A stretch of 13,894 nt of DNA from Candidatus Komeilibacteria bacterium RIFCSPLOWO2_02_FULL_48_11 (GTDB taxonomy: Bacteria > Patescibacteriota > Patescibacteriia > UBA2169), in assembly GCA_001818435.1 (NCBI GenBank), contig MHKO01000004.1, forward strand, positions 1 through 13,894, read 5' to 3'. Under the pieces are notes generated by a model. It worked only from the letters and a program-made list of their open reading frames with translations, made no database searches and was not told the DNA's origin. Made by a program: the position numbers and the translations under genes. Shown here piece by piece: positions 1 through 4,507 of the stretch. Position 1 is the first letter of the stretch, and each line of letters opens with the position of its first letter.

Positions 1-68
1 AGTAAAGGTGCGGCATTCGCTCGGAATGACACCACATGCCTCTATTATAACACACGGAATCTATTTTC
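1..68. other. Left-edge intergenic DNA with a small palindrome
   Basis: No gene is visible here. The stretch after the helicase stop codon contains a short inverted repeat (CATTC and GAATG around a 5-base loop, about 15-29). Read on the minus strand it resembles the short dispersed repeats common between genes in many small genomes. An AT-rich TATAAT-like hexamer on the minus strand lies near 42-47, but no clear -35 element accompanies it. There is no convincing terminator for the helicase gene. Confidence 0.3.
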
Positions 69-2240
69 TCACCAATCATCTTCATTATAAAACTCCACTC
101 CAGCCTCCCCCAGTTCGGCCAAAAAACGCGACGGCGTGGTGATATTCACGCTGCCATAAATGGTGCGCTGGCGGGTCAATAAAAAATAAAGATGGTCTTG
201 GGCGCGGGTAATGCCCACGTAGCACAAGCGCCGCTCCTCTTCCAGCTCAGCCGGCTCCAACATGCTATTGGCATGCGGCAACAAACCCTCTTCCATGCCC
301 ACCATAAAAACTGTGTTAAATTCCAAGCCTTTAGCCGAGTGCAAAGTCATTAGAGTTAAAGCCTCCCCGGTTTCCGGATTATACGAATCTTGGTCCGAGA
401 CTAATGCCACTTCGGCTAAAAATGCTTCCAGGCCCTCGGTGCCTTTGAGCTTGGCGAATTTGCGGGCCACGGATTTAAGCTCCGCGATGTTTTCCAGCCT
501 TTCTTCTCCGTCATCGCCTTGCTCGCGCAGGCTCTCAATATACCCGCTGCGCTTTAAAATCAAATCAATCGCCTCATTAACCGTCATCTGGGGCAGGGAT
601 TTTTGAGCCGTGGCAAAAGTAGCGGCAAAATCCTTAAACGCCTGCAACCGATTTGGAGCCAGTCCCTCGACTTTATTAATATCCAAAACATAATCAACGA
701 TATTTTTGTTTTCCGCTCGCGCTTCGGTGTAAACGCGGCCCAAAGTTTTGTCGCCAATGCCACGCGGCGGTTCATTAATAATTCGTTCCAAAGACAGAAT
801 GTCATTGGGATTAAGCAAAAAACGCAAATAAGCCAAAGAGTCCTTTATTTCCTTGCGCTCATAAAAACGGATGCCCCCAACCAAACGGTAAGGCACACCA
901 TAGCGCAGCATCACTTCTTCCAAAATGCGCGACTGGGCATTGGTGCGGTACAACACCGCGTACTTGTTCCACTTGATCGGCCGCTGGCCAATATCCAGCG
1001 GCACGCCCCGCGCGCCGCGCATAACCATATCTTGGGCATGATATTTTTTCTTACCTTTTTTAAACCCCGCCATAATCTTATCAAGTATGCCGCTTCCCCC
1101 GCCTTCTGCTTCATAATCATAAATAATCTCTTGAGGAGCTTCATTCTGTTTATTCTCGTCTCGAAACTCGAAACTCGAAACTCGAAACTTCTCCAATTCC
1201 GCCACTTTCTCCAGCACCTTTTCCGCTTCCCGGTCCTCATCCGCCACCTGCCAGATCTCGGGTTTGATTCCTGATGGCCTGTCAGTCCACAACTTTTTCT
1301 TCATCTGCCCGGGATTGCCGCCGATAATCAAATTGCCTAAATTAAGAATCTCGGGCGTGGAGCGGTAATTCTGTTCAAGTTTTATCACCAGAGAGCCGGG
1401 ATAATCTTTTTCAAATTCCAAGATATTGCGCATGGTGGCCCCGCGCCAGGAATAAATCCCCTGCCAATCATCCCCAACCACAAAAATATTGCTGTTCTTG
1501 CCGGACAGCTGGCGGGCCCAAGTGTATTGCACTTGATTGGTATCTTGATATTCATCAATCATGATGTAGGGCCAGCGCTTCTGGTACTCGCTTAAAACCT
1601 TGGGATATTTTTTAAACAACCGCACTGTAAAAAGCAGCAGGTCGTCAAAATCCATGGCTTGGTTCTCTTTTAAGTACTGGCTATAACCTTCATAAAGAGC
1701 AGCCGCGGTTTCAGCAAACGGCCCCTCGGCTCCTTCGGCCATTTCCTCTGGGGTCAACATTTCATTCTTGGCCCGGCTTATCAAACTCAAAACCCCGGTT
1801 GGATTGACCTCGCGCGGCGACACGCCCTCGTTGTACATGACTTTTTTAATGGCCGCTTTCTGGTCCTCGGTGTCGTAAATAGCGAACTGGCGCTTAAACC
1901 CCAGCTTCTCGGCTTCCTGGCGCAGAATGCGCACGCAAATGGCGTGGAATGTTCCTAAGGCCGGGCCAGAACCAAAACCCTGCCAGGTTTGCCAAGTCCG
2001 GGGATTGGCCCGCAATAATTTGGCCGCCCGGTCGCGCATCTCGCCAGCCGCTTTGTTGGTAAAAGTCACGGCTAAAATCTGGTGCGGCTGAACGCCCTTT
2101 TCTGATGCCAAATAAGCCAAGCGGTGGGTTAAGGTCTTGGTTTTACCGCTTCCAGCCCCGGCAATCACCAACACCGGCCCTTCGGTGGCGCGAACGGCCT
2201 CAATTTGGCGGTCGTTTAAATCTGTGAGCAAATTTGACAT
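69..2240 (-). CDS. UvrD/PcrA/Rep-type superfamily 1 ATP-dependent DNA helicase
   Basis: This is a 3'-5' DNA helicase of superfamily 1A, acting in nucleotide excision and mismatch repair or clearing of stalled forks. All family motifs are visible: Walker A GAGSGKT near residue 30, AVTFTNKAAGEM (motif Ia), MIDEYQDTNQ near 230 (Walker B), GDDWQGIYSWRGA near 258 (motif III), LEQNYRS (motif IV), TLHSAKGLEF (motif V) and YVGITRAQDHLYF (motif VI). Motif III is slightly unusual, with W and G where many homologues have D and S. The length of 723 residues is normal for the family. The ATG at 2240 is preferred over an in-frame TTG six bases upstream. A low-complexity insertion at about residues 350-415 lies between motif IV and the AVLYRTNAQSR segment and contains a heptamer tandem repeat. 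The UvrD, PcrA and Rep branches cannot be separated by eye. Confidence 0.95.
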   Translation of the reverse strand: MSNLLTDLNDRQIEAVRATEGPVLVIAGAGSGKTKTLTHRLAYLASEKGVQPHQILAVTFTNKAAGEMRDRAAKLLRANPRTWQTWQGFGSGPALGTFHAICVRILRQEAEKLGFKRQFAIYDTEDQKAAIKKVMYNEGVSPREVNPTGVLSLISRAKNEMLTPEEMAEGAEGPFAETAAALYEGYSQYLKENQAMDFDDLLLFTVRLFKKYPKVLSEYQKRWPYIMIDEYQDTNQVQYTWARQLSGKNSNIFVVGDDWQGIYSWRGATMRNILEFEKDYPGSLVIKLEQNYRSTPEILNLGNLIIGGNPGQMKKKLWTDRPSGIKPEIWQVADEDREAEKVLEKVAELEKFRVSSFEFRDENKQNEAPQEIIYDYEAEGGGSGILDKIMAGFKKGKKKYHAQDMVMRGARGVPLDIGQRPIKWNKYAVLYRTNAQSRILEEVMLRYGVPYRLVGGIRFYERKEIKDSLAYLRFLLNPNDILSLERIINEPPRGIGDKTLGRVYTEARAENKNIVDYVLDINKVEGLAPNRLQAFKDFAATFATAQKSLPQMTVNEAIDLILKRSGYIESLREQGDDGEERLENIAELKSVARKFAKLKGTEGLEAFLAEVALVSDQDSYNPETGEALTLMTLHSAKGLEFNTVFMVGMEEGLLPHANSMLEPAELEEERRLCYVGITRAQDHLYFLLTRQRTIYGSVNITTPSRFLAELGEAGVEFYNEDDW
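1160..1187. repeat. Four perfect copies of a 7-bp tandem repeat inside the helicase gene
   Basis: The plus-strand unit CTCGAAA occurs four times in a row without error; the coding strand reads TTTCGAG repeated. It encodes part of the FRVSSFEFR stretch in the helicase insertion. The unit length is not a multiple of three, so any change of copy number other than by three would shift the reading frame. Confidence 0.9.
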
Positions 2241-2246
2241 AATCAA

Positions 2247-2252
2247 AGTATA
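2247..2252 (-). promoter_or_regulatory. Possible -10 element of the helicase gene (leaderless transcript?)
   Basis: On the minus strand TATACT lies so that its normal transcription start, about 7 bases downstream, falls on the A of the ATG at 2240. There is no ribosome binding site. This is compatible with a leaderless mRNA. No good -35 hexamer is seen; the region where it would lie is occupied by the REP-type palindrome. Weak call. Confidence 0.3.
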
Positions 2253-2266
2253 TCAAAAACGTCTCG

Positions 2267-2293
2267 TAGAGACGAGGTATTGCCTCGTCTCTA
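2267..2293. repeat. REP-type palindrome between helicase and transposase genes
   Basis: TAGAGACGAGG and CCTCGTCTCTA form perfect 11-bp arms around a 5-base centre (TATTG). The sequence is nearly identical to the longer palindrome inside the adjacent transposase gene (2608-2642), differing at one inner base (GAGGT instead of GAGGC). A flanking GTCTC/GAGAC pair (2261-2273) can form a competing small hairpin. REP-associated transposases are typically found beside palindromes of this kind, so this is probably one of its substrates. Confidence 0.85.
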
Positions 2294-2303
2294 ATAAATA
2301 AAG

Positions 2304-2894
2304 ATGTCAGATTTATTTAAAGACAAATATCGAATTGAATCAACGCGGTTGCCGGGCTGGGATTACGCGTCATCCGGATTTTATTTTGTCACGATTTGCA
2401 CGCACGAACGCGCGCATTATTTTGGCGATGTTTTAATTGATAATAATGGCATGACATCCGTGGCGTTGTCCAATATTGGCAAAATCGCCCGGGATTGTTG
2501 GTTGGATATTTCCAATCATTTCCCCAACGCGTCGTTGGATGAATGGGTGGTAATGCCCAATCATGTGCATGGGATTATTGTAATTGGTGATAATAATGTT
2601 AATACGTTTTGTAGAGACGAGGCATTGCCTCGTCTCTACAAATACACGGGGCCATATCCGCAAATGTCCAAAATTTCACCCCAACCGCAATCATTGTCCG
2701 TGATTGTTGGATCGTTTAAATCCGCCACATCGTATAAATGCCACAAACAAAATTTGAATTTTGCGTGGCAATCCCGTTTTTACGACCATATCATTCGCAA
2801 TGAAATTTCGTTAAACAAAATCCGCCGATATATTCGCAATAATCCGCAAATGTGGTATCGGGACAGAAACAACCCTGAAGGTTTGTTGATGTAA
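2304..2894 (+). CDS. REP-associated tyrosine transposase (RAYT, Y1_Tnp / TnpA_REP family)
   Basis: This is a single-strand DNA nuclease/transposase of the HUH Y1 class, related to IS200/IS605 TnpA, that acts on REP palindromes. Visible family features are YFVTICTH near residues 27-34, the HUH motif in MPNHVHGIIVI (His87 and His89), the LSVIVGSFKS segment near 131, and the catalytic-tyrosine region SRFYDHIIRNE (Tyr160), followed by IRRYIRNNPQMW. The length of 196 residues is normal. The ATG at 2304 is the natural start, 10 bases beyond an upstream copy of its palindrome. No TnpB or second IS gene is present, which fits a domesticated RAYT rather than an insertion sequence. A second palindrome copy is embedded in frame at residues 102-113, in the variable loop between the HUH motif and the GSFKS segment; the reading frame remains open. 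Confidence 0.92.
   Translation: MSDLFKDKYRIESTRLPGWDYASSGFYFVTICTHERAHYFGDVLIDNNGMTSVALSNIGKIARDCWLDISNHFPNASLDEWVVMPNHVHGIIVIGDNNVNTFCRDEALPRLYKYTGPYPQMSKISPQPQSLSVIVGSFKSATSYKCHKQNLNFAWQSRFYDHIIRNEISLNKIRRYIRNNPQMWYRDRNNPEGLLM
2608..2642. repeat. Perfect REP-type palindrome within the transposase coding sequence
   Basis: Arms of 16 bp (TTTGTAGAGACGAGGC and its exact reverse complement) surround a 3-base loop, ATT. It is the same element as 2267-2293 but longer and without mismatch. It is translated in frame as part of the transposase, encoding residues 102-113 (FCRDEALPRLYK). In the mRNA it would form a very stable hairpin. Confidence 0.93.
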
Positions 2895-2905
2895 AAAGGC
2901 AGGTC

Positions 2906-2933
2906 TTGACATATTTTTTATATCTGCTATACT
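2906..2933 (+). promoter_or_regulatory. Near-consensus sigma70-type promoter of the TrpR-like gene
   Basis: TTGACA (2906-2911) is a perfect -35 hexamer, followed after 16 bp by TATACT (2928-2933), a 5/6 match to the -10 consensus. TGC immediately upstream gives an extended -10. Transcription would start near 2940, inside the dyad at 2932-2965. This is the best promoter in the window. Confidence 0.85.
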
Positions 2934-2965
2934 TTATCTAACTAAAGCGATTTAGTTGGATAAAG
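2932..2965. promoter_or_regulatory. 34-bp dyad at the promoter, probable operator
   Basis: Two 15-bp arms, CTTTATCTAACTAAA (2932-2946) and TTTAGTTGGATAAAG (2951-2965), are reverse complements at 14 of 15 positions around GCGA. The dyad overlaps the last bases of the -10 hexamer and the expected transcription start, the usual place for a repressor site. The next gene encodes a TrpR-like DNA-binding protein, so autorepression is the simplest reading. The ACTA/TAGT core recalls trp-type operators, but the half-site spacing is larger. In RNA it would also form a stem, since the single mismatch becomes a G-U pair. Confidence 0.7.
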
Positions 2966-2985
2966 CGGCTTTAATCAGCGATTTT

Positions 2986-3300
2986 ATGAATCTCAACACC
3001 CCACAAATTAACAGCCTGGTTACGGCTCTGCTGGCCATTAAAAACCAGGCGGAAATGAAAAAATTCCTTAGAGATTTGCTGACCGAGGAAGAAATTATTG
3101 AATTTGGCAAACGCTGGCAGGCCGCGCAGATGCTGAATGCCCAAATACCCTACTCTGAAATCGTCAAAAAAACCGGCCTAAGCTCCACCACTGTGGCCCG
3201 CGTGGCTAAATGGCTCAAAACCGGCCTGGGCGGTTATCGTTTGGTATTGGGACGTCTGACCCATCATAGTAATCCTTCTTTCGGGAAAGGGTTGTCTTGA
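2986..3300 (+). CDS. TrpR / YerC-YecD family helix-turn-helix regulator
   Basis: This is a small DNA-binding regulator of the Trp repressor superfamily. From the ATG at 2986 it has 104 residues. A helical N-terminal part (INSLVTALLAIKNQAEMKKFLRDLLTEEEI) precedes the typical IIEFGKRWQAAQML helix. The helix-turn-helix is PYSEIVKKTGLSSTTVARVAKWL (about 55-77), followed by the characteristic GGYRLVLGRL ending. A TTG at 2956 would add ten residues, but it lies inside the dyad, so the ATG is preferred; neither start has a clear ribosome binding site. YerC-type members are common in Firmicutes and CPR, and their ligands are largely unknown, so tryptophan binding should not be assumed. The last residues overlap the beginning of the leader of the HisG-like gene. 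Confidence 0.88.
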   Translation: MNLNTPQINSLVTALLAIKNQAEMKKFLRDLLTEEEIIEFGKRWQAAQMLNAQIPYSEIVKKTGLSSTTVARVAKWLKTGLGGYRLVLGRLTHHSNPSFGKGLS

Positions 3301-3319
3301 TAGTGTTTTGACATATTAT
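3292..3319 (+). promoter_or_regulatory. Possible promoter of the HisG-like gene
   Basis: TTGTCT (3292-3297, 4/6) and TATTAT (3314-3319, 5/6) are separated by 16 bp, placing a start near 3326, just before the first leader hairpin. It overlaps the end of the TrpR-like coding sequence. A perfect TTGACA at 3308-3313 also exists but has no -10 at the right distance. Confidence 0.4.
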
Positions 3320-3327
3320 TCAGCCGA

Positions 3328-3355
3328 CCCTTTCTCAAAAGAGAAGGGATTTTTG
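3328..3355 (+). terminator. Terminator-like hairpin in the leader of the HisG-like gene (possible attenuator)
   Basis: CCCTTTCTC (3328-3336) pairs with GAGAAGGG (3341-3348) with one bulged T and an AAAA loop, followed by ATTTTTG. It has the form of an intrinsic terminator but lies about 45 bases upstream of the HisG-like start codon, after the TrpR-like stop. It could end the TrpR-like transcript or act as an attenuator. The left arm can instead pair with GAAAGGGT at 3285-3292, and the T-tract can pair with 3362-3370. Confidence 0.6.
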
Positions 3356-3370
3356 CATATCGCAAAAATC
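3348..3370 (+). promoter_or_regulatory. Second leader hairpin overlapping the terminator T-tract
   Basis: GATTTTTGC (3348-3356) and GCAAAAATC (3362-3370) are perfect 9-bp arms with the loop ATATC. The left arm contains the T-tract of the preceding hairpin, so formation of this stem would hide the T-tract. It ends 20 bases before the strong ribosome binding site of the HisG-like gene. Confidence 0.6.
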
Positions 3371-3400
3371 AAATATGGTTCTTTTATAAAGGAGGATATG

Positions 3401-4090
3401 ATGCTTAAACTAGCACTACCCAATGGCAGCTTAGAAAAAAACACAACCGAGCTCTTTGCGGCTGCAGGGTGGAGCATCGAACGAGAAGACCGTTCCGCAA
3501 TGGCCAGCACGAACTGCCCATTTGCAGAGAGCATCTTCTTTACCCGTCCGCAGGCAATTCCGCGCGTTGTAAGTAGTGGATTGTGCGATGTCGGAATCTG
3601 TGGATATGACTGCGTTGCGGAGGCACGATTAAGTCATGAGCTTGAAGAAAGAAGCGAGTGGCCAGGGATAATAACCTTTCTTCCCTACAGTAAAAAAACA
3701 TGGGGATGCACCCGCATTGTGCTTTGCAGCCGCAAGAACAGCTCCATACAACGAATTGAAGACGTCTCAGATGGGAGCAAGGTGTACACTGAATACCCGG
3801 CATTGACGGAACAACATTTCCGGGAACACGGCATTCATGTCCAATGTATTCGGGCGACTGGTTCGGTAGAAGGTCATGTCCGTATCGGAGAATTCGAGGT
3901 TGGAGCAACTGTTTTGGAAGAAGGAAAAACATGCGACAAAAATCACCTGAAAGTCATAGGTGATCTACTCACATCTGCCACAGTCCTCATCTCCCGACGG
4001 GAACGCATGGATGCATTCTTGGAAGCACTGCGCTTTGGGGCACACCTTCTAAATGCCGCGGCGTTCTTAATTGAAAAGGAGGAAAACTGA
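3401..4090 (+). CDS. HisG-like ATP phosphoribosyltransferase, short form, divergent
   Basis: It resembles the catalytic domain of ATP phosphoribosyltransferase, the first enzyme of histidine synthesis (ATP plus PRPP to phosphoribosyl-ATP). Family features are LKLALPNGSLE at the N-terminus, TRPQAIPRVVSSGLCDVGICGYDCV near 48-72, and YTEYPALTEQHFREHGI near 129-145. ATGSVEGHVRIGEFEVGATVLEEGKT follows near 152-177, then a C-terminal helix. The PRPP loop is odd: the family pattern D-L/I-V-x-T-G-x-T is here T-V-L-E-E-G-K-T, so the acidic residue and the TG pair are changed. At 229 residues it lacks the C-terminal regulatory domain; short forms normally need HisZ, which is absent here, as are all other his genes. 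GGAGG at 3391-3395 selects the ATG at 3401; an ATG at 3398 and an upstream in-frame TTG at 3308 are less likely. Fold assignment is good; catalytic activity is uncertain. Confidence 0.8.
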   Translation: MLKLALPNGSLEKNTTELFAAAGWSIEREDRSAMASTNCPFAESIFFTRPQAIPRVVSSGLCDVGICGYDCVAEARLSHELEERSEWPGIITFLPYSKKTWGCTRIVLCSRKNSSIQRIEDVSDGSKVYTEYPALTEQHFREHGIHVQCIRATGSVEGHVRIGEFEVGATVLEEGKTCDKNHLKVIGDLLTSATVLISRRERMDAFLEALRFGAHLLNAAAFLIEKEEN

Positions 4091-4102
4091 AAGAGCGTCG
4101 CA

Positions 4103-4145
4103 AAAAAGGAGAACATGGCTTTATACTGTGCTCTCCTTTTTCTTT
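4103..4145 (+). terminator. Intrinsic terminator after the HisG-like gene
   Basis: AAAAAGGAGA (4103-4112) is the exact reverse complement of TCTCCTTTTT (4132-4141), with a weaker inner ACA/TGT pairing, ending in a T-rich run. It lies 13 bases after the stop codon. It makes the HisG-like gene a self-contained transcription unit. Confidence 0.85.
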
Positions 4146-4153
4146 GTTAAAAT

Positions 4154-4182
4154 TTGACAATCTCTCTCCTTTCTGCTAATAT
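4154..4182 (+). promoter_or_regulatory. Probable promoter of the secG unit
   Basis: A perfect TTGACA (4154-4159) is followed after 17 bp by TAATAT (4177-4182, 4/6), with TGC just upstream as an extended -10. It lies right after the preceding terminator and about 85 bases before secG, so it probably drives secG and the downstream binding-protein gene. Confidence 0.65.
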
Positions 4183-4219
4183 ACAATCGTTATATTTTCC
4201 GAGTATCTCTGGCGTGAAT

Positions 4220-4240
4220 AACCCGCCCGCAAGGCGGGTT
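4220..4240. repeat. GC-rich hairpin in the secG leader
   Basis: AACCCGCC (4220-4227) and GGCGGGTT (4233-4240) are perfect arms with the loop CGCAA. No T-tract follows on either strand, so it is not a normal terminator. It would sit in the 5' untranslated region of secG; it may be a dispersed palindrome or an mRNA-stabilising stem. Confidence 0.75.
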
Positions 4241-4267
4241 AAACTGTAAAAATAACCTTCTTATAAA

Positions 4268-4483
4268 ATGATTTTCGACCTTGCTCAAATAATTTTAGCC
4301 GCGGTTTTGGTAACCGCGATCTTGCTTCAAAGCAAAGGCACCGGCTTAGGCGCTGCCTTTGGCGGCGGCGGCAATCTTTACCGCACCAAACGGGGCGCGG
4401 AAAAAATCCTTTATTGGACCACCATCAGCGTGGCCGGGCTCTTCTTTGCGGTCTCGCTCTTGAGGCTCTTTCTGTCGCAATAA
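4268..4483 (+). CDS. secG: Preprotein translocase subunit SecG
   Basis: SecG is the small accessory membrane subunit of the SecYEG channel that exports unfolded proteins. The 71-residue protein shows the family layout. A first membrane helix at about 3-20 is followed by the conserved LLQSKGTGLGAAFGGGG loop (about 20-36), then RTKRGAEKILYWTT, and a second membrane helix at about 50-69. Length is typical. The ATG at 4268 has no strong ribosome binding site. The stop codon is 24 bases before the next gene, a membrane-anchored peptide-binding protein, so the two are probably cotranscribed. Confidence 0.93.
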   Translation: MIFDLAQIILAAVLVTAILLQSKGTGLGAAFGGGGNLYRTKRGAEKILYWTTISVAGLFFAVSLLRLFLSQ

Positions 4484-4507
4484 GAGCGCTTCCTTATCAC
4501 CACTATC

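Noticed and set aside
1160..1187. CRISPR-like array
   Set aside because: The 7-bp units are contiguous with no spacers, and no cas genes are present.
603..1274. Long plus-strand open frame opposite the helicase gene
   Set aside because: It is antisense to a helicase with all motifs intact, and its translation shows no recognisable domain. The same holds for the other frames opposite RNase J, trpS and the phosphohexomutase.
2304..2894. Complete IS200/IS605 insertion sequence
   Set aside because: There is no TnpB and no IS ends; the palindromes and protein motifs fit a REP-associated transposase.
3308..3313. TTGACA as the -35 of a HisG promoter
   Set aside because: No -10 hexamer lies 15-19 bp downstream; the expected place is occupied by the first hairpin arm.
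3308..3400. In-frame extension of the HisG-like gene back to a TTG at 3308
   Set aside because: The extension would be translated from the hairpin-rich leader, and a strong GGAGG with proper spacing marks the ATG at 3401. The family N-terminus (LKLALPNGSLE) also begins there.
4220..4240. Terminator before secG
   Set aside because: The stem is perfect but no T-tract follows on either strand, and a good promoter lies upstream that must read through it.
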